Notes under the pieces: model-generated | What the model was told of the DNA's origin: nothing | The model's input: only the letters and a program-made list of their open reading frames with translations | Databases searched by the model: none | Source: Actinomycetota bacterium | GTDB lineage: Bacteria > Actinomycetota > Thermoleophilia > Gaiellales > Gaiellaceae | Length of the DNA: 5,838 nucleotides | Assembly: GCA_013817555.1 (NCBI GenBank) | Contig: JACDCN010000144.1 | Location: 1-5,838, forward strand | Direction of reading: 5' to 3' | Position numbers and translations under genes: made by a program | In this document: piece by piece, positions 1 through 5,057 of the stretch | Numbering within the stretch: position 1 is the first letter of the stretch | Layout: each line of letters opens with the position of its first letter

Positions 1-166
1 CCCGGTCGAACAGGCGCGCGTACCGCCGAAAGGTGATCGCGGCGGCCGCGTGGCCGAGCTGCTCCGACACGTACACCGCGTCCTCGCCCTGCGCGACCAG
101 GATCGACGTTCCGAGGTCGTCAGCCTTCGACCTCGCGCCGAGTCGTCTGCCCCTACCCGCGCGGCG
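1..166 (-). pseudogene. Degenerate C-terminal fragment of a tyrosine recombinase (phage-type integrase)
   Basis: Reading the minus strand leftwards, the frame gives TSILVAQGEDAVYVSEQLGH followed by AAAAITFRRYARLFDR and stays open to the window edge. This is the C-terminal catalytic segment of tyrosine recombinases. The LGH histidine is at 50-52 and the likely nucleophilic tyrosine (RRYARLF) at 20-22. In intact members the segment before TS reads H-x-L-R-H-T and supplies a catalytic histidine and arginine; here it is DDLGT, about one codon shorter, so both residues are gone. Further upstream the frame has no recognisable homology and meets a stop at 167-169. The fragment therefore lacks its N-terminus and part of the active site and is almost certainly dead. 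Its C-terminal end lies beyond the window. Family assignment is fairly sure; whether the gene was native or came with an island is inference. Confidence 0.7.
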
Positions 167-204
167 CTAGATCAGTTCCCAATAGCGCGGGTACCCGCCC
201 CTGA

Positions 205-627
205 GATGACAGCAACCGACAGACAAACCTGACAATCAGCCACAACCCGACCGCCGCGCTCACCAGCAACGCTCTCGGGATGGCGATCGAGCACTGCGAC
301 GCCGACCGCGGCAAGACTGTGATCCATTCCGATCACGGGACCCAGTTCACCTCTTGGGCGTTCACCGACCGAGCACGGCAATCTGGGCTCGTGCCGTCGA
401 TGGGATCGGTCGGCGACTGCTACGACAACGCGATGATCGAAGCGTTCTGGTCGCGGATGCAGGTCGAGCTACTCGACTCACGTCGCTGGAGGACCCGTGT
501 CGAGCTTGCGAACGCGATCTTCGAGTACATCGAGATCTTCCACAACCGTCGCCGGCGCCACTCCAGCCTCGGCATGCTCACACCGATTGAATTTGAATTA
601 CGAAACACCACAAGCGAGGCGGCCTGA
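205..627 (+). pseudogene. 5'-truncated IS3-family transposase (OrfB, rve integrase core)
   Basis: The frame encodes the C-terminal half of an IS3-family OrfB transposase. From the ATG at 280, VIHSDHGTQFTSWAF holds the second catalytic aspartate (residue 18) and NAMIEAFW the catalytic glutamate (residue 54), with exactly 35 residues between them, the DD(35)E spacing of the family. The tail (IFHNRRRRHSSLGMLTPIEF) is typical and the protein ends naturally at 625-627. The first catalytic aspartate, the HTH region and OrfA are missing. Homology-like sequence extends upstream of 280 (HNPTAALTSNALG, from about 241), and the frame is closed by a TGA at 202-204, so the truncation point lies between about 205 and 240. 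The residual protein cannot be an active transposase. The left end of the element is not visible; a candidate right end follows the gene. Confidence 0.85.
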
Positions 628-668
628 GCCAAGAAACCCGACTCCACCGAACCGGGGGCAGATCAAGG

Positions 669-692
669 TGTCAACGGAAACGGGGTAACTCC
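669..692 (+). repeat. Probable right terminal inverted repeat of the IS3-family remnant
   Basis: About 40 bp after the transposase stop the sequence starts TGTCAACGGAAAC and ends GGGGTAACTCC. Read from the outside in it begins GGAGTTACCCCG, the style of terminal repeat I associate with this group of IS3 elements. A partial copy of the same motif (CCGAACCGGGGGCAG) precedes it at about 645-660, as seen in subterminal ends. The boundary is supported by host-like coding sequence on the minus strand starting exactly after it. The left repeat is absent from the window, so the pair and the target duplication cannot be checked. Confidence 0.5.
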
Positions 693-730
693 ACATCGAG
701 GTTGTCGCCGTAGTACAGGACGTTCCCCAC
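692..730 (-). pseudogene. N-terminal stub of a site-specific DNA methyltransferase, cut by the IS
   Basis: On the minus strand a GTG at 730-728 begins thirteen codons reading VGNVLYYGDNLDV. This closely resembles the start of many beta-class N6-adenine/N4-cytosine DNA methyltransferases (N6_N4_Mtase family), which typically begin with a short lead and LYYGDNL(D/E)VL, followed after about 15 residues by the catalytic DPPF/DPPY motif. Here the frame runs directly into the terminal repeat of the IS remnant, so the catalytic motif and everything after it is missing. No convincing Shine-Dalgarno sequence precedes the GTG. A 12-bp palindrome lies 40 bp upstream. The match is short and made from memory, so chance is possible. 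The location exactly at the IS boundary and close to a restriction-type nuclease raises my confidence. Confidence 0.5.
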
Positions 731-769
731 ACACTGAAGTCTGCCGTGGCAATCGGTCGAGACGGACGT

Positions 770-781
770 AGACAGCTGTCT
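770..781. promoter_or_regulatory. 12-bp perfect palindrome upstream of the methyltransferase stub
   Basis: AGACAGCTGTCT is a perfect 12-bp inverted repeat in an otherwise gene-free stretch. It lies 40 bp upstream of the GTG of the methyltransferase-like stub and about 160 bp upstream of the gene at 943. That placement would suit an operator for a dimeric regulator, such as the controller proteins of restriction-modification systems, but no second half-site and no such regulator is visible. The function is inference. The rest of 731-942 shows no gene and no clear promoter; a short GCGCA/TGCGC inverted repeat lies at 881-894. Confidence 0.3.
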
Positions 782-932
782 CTTGGCGCGGAACCGTCAG
801 AGGCGCAGGAGTAGCTATTCAGACGGGTTGAAGGCGTAGACCAGCGGAGAACTGACGGCCGGATCACGAGCACACGGGGTGCGCAATACTGCGCGGGCTA
901 ACGTCGTAGTAGCGCGACGACCCTTCCCCAAG

Positions 933-938
933 AGGAGG
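933..938 (+). promoter_or_regulatory. Ribosome binding site AGGAGG of the gene at 943
   Basis: AGGAGG lies four bases before the ATG at 943. It is the strongest Shine-Dalgarno match in the window and fixes the start of the small gene that follows. Confidence 0.85.
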
Positions 939-942
939 ACAG

Positions 943-1215
943 ATGCTCCTGGCAACGACGAAGGTCGAGGACGTCGACCACTGGATAGAGATCTTCTCGA
1001 CCAAGGCTGCTGAGAAGCGAAAGCAGCACGGCTCCAAGGGCTCGACCGTCTTTCGCGATCCCAACGAGGAGGATCGGGTCTGGGCGATCTTCGATTGGGA
1101 TGAGGAGGGCTTTAAAAACTTCGTCTCCGACCCCGAGGTACCGGCGATCCTTCAAGAAGCCGGGCACAAAAGTAGGCCCCAGGCGGCGGAGTTCGTCGGC
1201 CAGTATGACGCCTAG
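943..1215 (+). CDS. Small dimeric alpha-beta-barrel-like protein (ABM superfamily-like), function unknown
   Basis: Ninety residues, acidic, soluble, with no signal peptide or membrane segment. The layout suggests a ferredoxin-like alpha+beta fold of the dimeric alpha-beta barrel (antibiotic-biosynthesis-monooxygenase-like) type. A first strand (MLLATTKV) is followed by a helix (DHWIEIFSTKAAEKRKQHG), a strand (GSTVFRDP), a central strand rich in aromatics (DRVWAIFDW), a helix carrying DEEGFKNFVSDPEV, and a final segment (QAAEFVGQYDA). Similar short proteins are common in high-GC actinobacteria, but I cannot name a substrate or reaction, and no catalytic residues stand out. The start is certain from AGGAGG four bases upstream. 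It stands alone: the flanking gaps are about 210 and 265 bp and neither neighbour is a plausible operon partner. It appears intact despite the degraded surroundings. Confidence 0.8.
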   Translation: MLLATTKVEDVDHWIEIFSTKAAEKRKQHGSKGSTVFRDPNEEDRVWAIFDWDEEGFKNFVSDPEVPAILQEAGHKSRPQAAEFVGQYDA

Positions 1216-1267
1216 CCCCAAACCCGGATCAGACCTAGAAGTCGCCGGGCTGCGGAGGTGCAGCTGA

Positions 1268-1281
1268 CGAACCCGGGTTCG
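1268..1281. repeat. 14-bp perfect palindrome CGAACCCGGGTTCG
   Basis: This perfect inverted repeat starts 53 bp after the stop of the small gene and ends about 200 bp before the nuclease gene. It could be an operator, or one arm of a larger structure, since AACCCGG also occurs at about 1220. It has no T-run, so a classical terminator is unlikely. Confidence 0.4.
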
Positions 1282-1317
1282 GTCATTACCTGACGAGTCG
1301 AATTGGCTCGAACAGCG

Positions 1318-1333
1318 CCGCTGCAAGCAGCGG
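1318..1333 (+). repeat. Stable short hairpin (CCGCTGC/GCAGCGG)
   Basis: Seven complementary bases are separated by two; realistically this is a 6-bp stem with a four-base CAAG loop. It lies in the 265-bp gap between the small gene and the nuclease gene. The following bases (GTTAGAACG) are not a T-run, so it might be a weak terminator or an mRNA-leader structure. The remaining gap (1334-1480) shows no gene. A TTGACG at 1444-1449 has no partner -10 box at the right distance. Confidence 0.35.
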
Positions 1334-1480
1334 GTTAGAACGAGGGCACTCTGACTGGGTGCGAGCCCGTTACTTGCTCGTTAGTACATAGGGACAGCGG
1401 TGAAAACCTGGAAACGAGGGGCCCCCAGCGATGCTCGTCTGTCTTGACGTCCGTCAGCGCGACCGCGAAGGTGCAGTCTG

Positions 1481-2563
1481 ATGGAAGCTGGCGCGGGAGC
1501 AGACGGGCTCAGACAGACCCTCGAGAACGTCGCCGAGCGGATCGAGCGTTACCGAGACACGCGAATCGGCGAGCAAAACACGAAGGCGACTCTGATCGTG
1601 CCCGTACTGCGGGCGCTCGGATGGAACGTCGAGGATCTGGATGAGGTTCATCTGGAGTACAAGTTCAAGTCGCAGGACAAGCCCGTCGACTACGCGCTCA
1701 TGCTCCAGCGCAAGCCCGTCCTGTTCATCGAGGCCAAAGGGCTTGACGAGGATCTGAACGACCGCCGCTGGGCCAGCCAGATCGTCAGCTATGCGGCCGT
1801 GGCCGGGGTCGAGTGGGTCATGCTCACGAACGGTGACGGGTACCGGATCTACAACGCTCACGCTCCCGTCGCGCTCGACGAGAAGCTGTTTCGGAGCATT
1901 CAAATCAGCGGCGATGCGCCGGAGGCAGCGGACGCACTGCGTCTACTGACGAAGGATGAGCTCCGACGCAAATCGCTTCAGACGCTCTGGCAGGCGCAGT
2001 CGATCGACAACCGGGTGCGGCAAGCCGTCGAGGCGCTCTTTGAACCGGAGCCATCGCCGTGGCTTGTGCGGCGGCTGGCACGCAGCATCGAAGGGTTGTC
2101 GCCGGGTGACGTGCGAGCGGCTTTGTCCCGCGCCCGAATCACCCTCGACTTCCCAGCAGCTGACCTGGCCGGGCTACCAGAAGTTTCGGCCGTGAAGCCG
2201 ACACCGACCCCGAAACCCGCTGGTACTCGACAAGCCGCAACGAGGTACGACGTTACGGTCAAGCAGCTGCTCGAGGCCGGACTGATCGCACCGGGTGCGC
2301 AGCTGCGGCAACGGTATCTCGGGCGGGACGTGACTGCGACGATAGAGGCGGACGGCCGGGTGCGAGTCGGCGGCGAGGTCTACAACTCGCTCTCGATCGC
2401 TGCGGGCGCAGCCAGGGTTGCCGTAAAGGGGCCGCCGCCGGACGGGCGCTCCTACTATCAGACCAACGGCTGGACGTTCTGGGAATACGCCGACAGGGAC
2501 GGCAAGCAGCAGCCGATGGAAGCTCTGCGCAAGCGGTACCTCAGCGACCGTTCCTCGGTGTAG
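1481..2563 (+). CDS. Stand-alone HsdR-N-like PD-(D/E)XK nuclease with C-terminal RAMA modified-DNA-reader domain
   Basis: A 360-residue predicted DNA endonuclease. Residues about 10-135 form a type I restriction HsdR N-terminal-like nuclease domain. The visible active-site set is E31 (EQNTK), D70 (PVDYAL), E84-A-K86 (FIEAKG) and a Q100-xxx-Y104 motif (QIVSY), so the PD-(D/E)XK core looks intact. A helical region follows (about 145-225), then a proline-rich linker (about 232-250). Residues about 258-345 resemble RAMA, a domain of restriction enzymes and methylases thought to read modified DNA, with VYNSLSIAAGAA and the hallmark NGWTFWEY. No helicase or ATPase domain is present, so it is not an HsdR motor subunit. 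The ATG at 1481 is the first start after an in-frame stop at 1445-1447 and has a weak AAGGTG seven bases upstream. No hsdM or hsdS adjoins it. A modification-dependent (type IV-like) or orphan restriction role is inferred. Confidence 0.8.
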   Translation: MEAGAGADGLRQTLENVAERIERYRDTRIGEQNTKATLIVPVLRALGWNVEDLDEVHLEYKFKSQDKPVDYALMLQRKPVLFIEAKGLDEDLNDRRWASQIVSYAAVAGVEWVMLTNGDGYRIYNAHAPVALDEKLFRSIQISGDAPEAADALRLLTKDELRRKSLQTLWQAQSIDNRVRQAVEALFEPEPSPWLVRRLARSIEGLSPGDVRAALSRARITLDFPAADLAGLPEVSAVKPTPTPKPAGTRQAATRYDVTVKQLLEAGLIAPGAQLRQRYLGRDVTATIEADGRVRVGGEVYNSLSIAAGAARVAVKGPPPDGRSYYQTNGWTFWEYADRDGKQQPMEALRKRYLSDRSSV

Positions 2564-2628
2564 GCCCGAGTCGTTTGAGTCACGAACGAGTCACCGCAAC
2601 ACCGAGAGCAGATCTGCGGAGAGACGCG

Positions 2629-2652
2629 AAAGGGCCGGATTACCAGCCCTTT
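2629..2652. terminator. Symmetrical hairpin, candidate bidirectional terminator
   Basis: AAAGGGC at 2629-2635 pairs with GCCCTTT at 2646-2652, and GG/CC inside the loop can extend the stem past one mismatch. Because the arm ends are AAA and TTT, each strand has a short T-run after a GC stem. It sits 65 bp after the nuclease stop and 7 bp past the tRNA 3' end, between two convergent transcription units, so it could terminate both. Confidence 0.6.
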
Positions 2653-2659
2653 CTCCCAG

Positions 2660-2734
2660 TCGGGGCGCCGAGATTCGAACTCGGGACCTCTTGACCCCCA
2701 GTCAAGCGCGCTAACCAGGCTGCGCCACGCCCCG
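2660..2734 (-). tRNA. tRNA-Pro (anticodon GGG)
   Basis: Read on the minus strand this folds into a full cloverleaf. The acceptor stem is CGGGGCG/CGCCCCG with the C1-G72 pair typical of bacterial tRNA-Pro. The D-arm is GCGC/GCGC with an AGCCTGGTTA loop. The anticodon stem is CTTGA/TCAAG with loop CTGGGGG, giving anticodon GGG for CCC codons. A five-base variable region (AGGTC) and T-arm CCGAG-TTCGAAT-CTCGG follow. The discriminator base is A (2660) and CCA is not encoded, as is usual in actinobacteria. Its 3' end points to the accessory half, the usual orientation for an integration site. A TTAAGGT about 15 bp upstream (near 2748-2754) might be part of its promoter, but no matching -35 box is clear. 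Confidence 0.95.
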
Positions 2735-2779
2735 TGGCGAGAGACACCTTAACCGCGCCCGGCGCGCGATGAGCGCAAC

Positions 2780-3029
2780 ATGGACGTCGCCGGCGTCATC
2801 CCCGCGCCAGGCGCCGCGCCTTCAGCCTCTCGGGCTCGAAGGAGATGCTCGAAAGCGGCGGCAGTCCAATCATGGACTCCCTCGTCGAGTGCATGCGCGC
2901 GCGCGGGTGGCTGCACGAGGATCCGCCGAGCGCATAGACCGGCTGCGACGCGAGGGCCGTGCGGTGCGAGGTGTCGTGGGCTCCGACGCCTAGCTCGACA
3001 TCGGCACCCATGATGCGTGGAACGCGCTC
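2780..3029 (+). pseudogene. Wrecked sugar-nucleotidyltransferase-like gene (frameshifts, internal loss, stop)
   Basis: Three pieces in three frames line up in order with an NDP-sugar-type nucleotidyltransferase. From ATG 2780, MDVAGVIPAPGA resembles the N-terminal strand plus glycine-rich loop (VAGVILAAGAG). From 2821, one frame on, FSLSGSKEMLESGGSPIMD and SLVECMRARG resemble the conserved PKEMLPVGGRPIMD region and the helix after it; this frame ends at TAG 2935-2937. From 2928, in the third frame, ERIDRLRREGRAVRGVVGSDA then LDIGTHDAWNAL resembles the C-terminal (Y/W)LDIGTPE region, with TAG 2991-2993 where Trp or Tyr is expected. Intact enzymes of this kind have over 200 residues; here about 85 remain, so most of the middle is lost. 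The glycine-loop arginine and the metal-binding residues are absent. The original substrate cannot be told. The homology is by eye and the boundaries are approximate. Confidence 0.5.
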
Positions 3030-3066
3030 GGTCCGGTCGTGGTGATCGCTAACGCGGGCGGTGCCC

Positions 3067-3363
3067 TCAGGACAGACGCTTGTAGAGCCGGTCGATCAGC
3101 TCGGGCATCTTCTCGAGCTTCTCCGTGATGACGCGGATCCGATACTCGCGGAAGTGCTCTGGCTCGACGCCGAGCGAGTCGGCGATTCGGGCGATGACGT
3201 CGTTCGACGGCACGGGACGGTTGCCGTGGACGATGTGATTCAGGTACCCAGCGGACAGGTCCGACTTGTCGGCGAGCCCGCGGTAGGTCGTCCCCGTCTC
3301 GGCCATCAAGCGCTCGATCGTCGGCCCAAGGGTCTCGTCTGAGTATCTCCGACGCTTTGCCAT
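3067..3363 (-). CDS. XRE-family helix-turn-helix DNA-binding protein, coupled to proS
   Basis: 98 residues with a Cro/CI-type HTH. TTYRGLADKSDL forms the first HTH helix and turn, and SAGYLNHIVHGNRPVPS the recognition helix and the loop after it (residues about 25-52). DVIARIADSLGVEPEHF (55-71) completes the five-helix fold. A charged C-terminal helix (RVITEKLEKMPELIDRLYKRL) may serve dimerisation. I chose the ATG at 3363, giving MAKRRRYSDETL, because it overlaps the proS stop as TGATG and the protein then starts with the basic lead usual for such regulators. An ATG at 3381, adding six residues, is possible and has a weak AAGTGG upstream. It is the last gene of the ispG-proS run and probably relies on translational coupling. 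Its targets are unknown; no operator is evident nearby. Confidence 0.85.
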   Translation of the reverse strand: MAKRRRYSDETLGPTIERLMAETGTTYRGLADKSDLSAGYLNHIVHGNRPVPSNDVIARIADSLGVEPEHFREYRIRVITEKLEKMPELIDRLYKRLS

Positions 3364-5042
3364 CAGTGCTGCAGGACCCATTTCACCACTTCTGAGCTCG
3401 AAACGCGCTCGTCGATCGCTCCGTCGCGTGTACGGACGTCCACGGCGCCGTCGTCGAGGGTCTTCTTCCCGACGATGATTCGGGTGGGGCAGCCGATCAG
3501 ATCGGCGTCTGCGAACTTCTCCCCTGGGCGCTCGTCGCGTTCGTCGTAGAGCACGTCGAGCCCGCCTTCCTCGAGCGCTGCGGCAAGCTGCTCGGCCCTC
3601 ATGAGCACCTCAGCGGAGCCGCCGTGCAGCGCGAGGACGTGAACGTCGTAGGGCGCGATCGACTTCGGCCACACGATCCCGTTCCCGTCATGGCTCTGTT
3701 CCACAACGGCTGCCATGACGCGCGCGGGCCCGATGCCATAGCTGCCCCCGATCAGCGGCTTCTCCGTGCCGTCCTCGTCGAGGAAGGTCGCGCCGAGCGG
3801 CTCTGAATAGCGCGAGCCGAAGTTGAAGATATGGCCGACCTCGATCGCGGTTTGGAAACGGAGCTCGCCGCTGCAAACGGGACAGCGGTCGCCCTCGCGA
3901 GCCTCGCGGATGTCCGCGAACCGCGGCGCGTAGTCGCGCCCCGCTTCGACGCCCAGTAAGTGCCAGCCGTCCCGGTTCGCGCCGGCTACGAACTGCCCCT
4001 CACGCAGCGCATCGTCAGCGACGACGTGGACGCTCACGCCGACAGGTCCAAGCGATCCGCCGCTCGCGCCGAACGCGCTCCGGATCTCTTCATCGGTAGC
4101 CGGCCGGTAGTCACTCTTGAGCACACCGAGCATCTTGGACTCGGCGAGCCGGTCATCGCCCCGGACGAGACCGAGCACGAGCGTGCCGTCCGTCTTGACG
4201 ACAGGCATCGCTTTCGACGTTGCCGCAGCGTCGATCCCGAGCAGCTCGGCGAGGGACTCGATCGTCGTGACACCCGGCGTCGCGACTTCCTTCGGCACCT
4301 CCTCGGTCGCCGGGAAACTCGGAGTCCGGGGAACGCCTCTTGCGATCTCCAGGTCTGCCGCGTAGTCGCCGTGCTCGCAGGTAACGAGCGTGTTCTCGCC
4401 CGATCCGGCCGGGCAGAGGAAGTCCTGGCTCTGCTGCCCGCCCATCATTCCGGACTCGGCTTCAACCTCGTAGAACTCGAGACCCAAGCGCTCGAGCATG
4501 CGGTGGTAGGCCTGCCGGTGCAGCTCGAAGCTCCGTGCGAACTCATCCTCGTTGCGATCGAACGTGTACGCGTCTTTCATGATGAACTCGCGCATCCGCA
4601 GAAGCCCGCCACGTGGACGTGGCTCGTCGCGCTCCTTGATCGAGAAGTGGTAGAGAATCTGCGGGAGCTGGCGGTAGCTCTGAATTTCGCGTGCGTGGAA
4701 CGTGACCGTCTCCTCATGCGTCATCGGGAGGATGAACCTGCGTCCAGCGCGGTCCTCGAGCCGGAAGATCTCGGGATAGTCGCGGCCGGTGGTCTCCCAG
4801 AGCTCCGCGGGAGTCAGCACGGGCATGAGCATCTCCTGTCCGCCGATCGCGTCCATCTCCTCGCGGATGATCTGCACGACGTTCTGGTGCACGCGCCAGC
4901 CGAGCGGGAGAAACGTCCAGACGCCTGCGCTGACCTGGCGGATGTACCCGCCGCGGACGAGCAGCTTATGCGAGACGGCCTCCGCGTCGGCCGGTGCCTC
5001 GCGCAGGGTGGGGATGAACAGCTGTGATTGGCGGGCAACCAT
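3363..5042 (-). CDS. proS: Prolyl-tRNA synthetase, bacterial type with editing insertion
   Basis: 559 residues, the expected length for bacterial ProRS (ProS, EC 6.1.1.15), which charges tRNA-Pro with proline in the cytoplasm. Class II motifs are clear: motif 1 around GGQEMLMPVL (67-76), the LPMTHEE substrate loop (105-111), motif 2 from RPRGGLLRMREF to IMKDAYTF (142-161) and motif 3 GGSYGIGPARVM (432-443). The stretch about 225-385 between motifs 2 and 3 is the INS (YbaK-like) domain that clears mischarged Ala-tRNA-Pro, with the SKAM lysine at 277. CPVC (387-390) precedes the conserved IEVGHIFNFGSRYSEP. The anticodon-binding domain covers about 460-559 (DERDERPGEKFADADLIG, then IIVGKK). The start has AGGCGG six bases upstream. 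It lies 15 bp after ispG and overlaps the next gene by one base. No defects are seen. Confidence 0.97.
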   Translation of the reverse strand: MVARQSQLFIPTLREAPADAEAVSHKLLVRGGYIRQVSAGVWTFLPLGWRVHQNVVQIIREEMDAIGGQEMLMPVLTPAELWETTGRDYPEIFRLEDRAGRRFILPMTHEETVTFHAREIQSYRQLPQILYHFSIKERDEPRPRGGLLRMREFIMKDAYTFDRNEDEFARSFELHRQAYHRMLERLGLEFYEVEAESGMMGGQQSQDFLCPAGSGENTLVTCEHGDYAADLEIARGVPRTPSFPATEEVPKEVATPGVTTIESLAELLGIDAAATSKAMPVVKTDGTLVLGLVRGDDRLAESKMLGVLKSDYRPATDEEIRSAFGASGGSLGPVGVSVHVVADDALREGQFVAGANRDGWHLLGVEAGRDYAPRFADIREAREGDRCPVCSGELRFQTAIEVGHIFNFGSRYSEPLGATFLDEDGTEKPLIGGSYGIGPARVMAAVVEQSHDGNGIVWPKSIAPYDVHVLALHGGSAEVLMRAEQLAAALEEGGLDVLYDERDERPGEKFADADLIGCPTRIIVGKKTLDDGAVDVRTRDGAIDERVSSSEVVKWVLQH

Positions 5043-5048
5043 CGTTGT

Positions 5049-5054
5049 CCGCCT
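5049..5054 (-). promoter_or_regulatory. Ribosome binding site of proS (AGGCGG)
   Basis: On the minus strand AGGCGG lies six bases before the proS ATG, within the 15-bp gap after the ispG stop. It supports the chosen start and independent initiation in the ispG-proS message. Confidence 0.65.
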
Positions 5055-5057
5055 AGG

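Noticed and set aside
689..814. Plus-strand frame LHIEVVAVVQDVPHTL ending at 814 as a gene remnant
   Set aside because: It is the complement of the methyltransferase-like VGNVLYYGDNLDV stub, which is the better match; no family is recognised for the plus-strand reading.
598..873. 91-codon minus-strand frame
   Set aside because: Serine/arginine-rich shadow frame that crosses the IS end and has no homology that I recognise; the methyltransferase-like reading uses a different frame.
881..894. GCGCA-ATAC-TGCGC inverted repeat as an operator
   Set aside because: Five-base arms of GC-rich sequence are expected by chance; nothing else supports it.
898..1326. 142-codon minus-strand frame over the small gene
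   Set aside because: Antisense to the gene at 943, which has a strong ribosome binding site; the translation looks like low-complexity shadow sequence.
1444..1449. TTGACG as -35 box of the nuclease gene
   Set aside because: The -10 position at 17 bp spacing reads GAAGGT and falls on the ribosome binding site, leaving no room for a leader.
1454..1903. 149-codon minus-strand frame opposite the nuclease gene
   Set aside because: Antisense shadow of a well-supported domain (HsdR-N-like) with no recognisable protein features of its own.
1..2660. Second copy of the tRNA-Pro 3' end as an att site
   Set aside because: I scanned for TTCGAATCTCGG and CGCCCCG-type sequence on both strands and found no matching repeat inside the window.
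3960..5027. Long 355-codon plus-strand reading frame
   Set aside because: It lies entirely antisense to proS, whose protein is unmistakable; long antisense frames are common in GC-rich DNA, and the product shows no family features.
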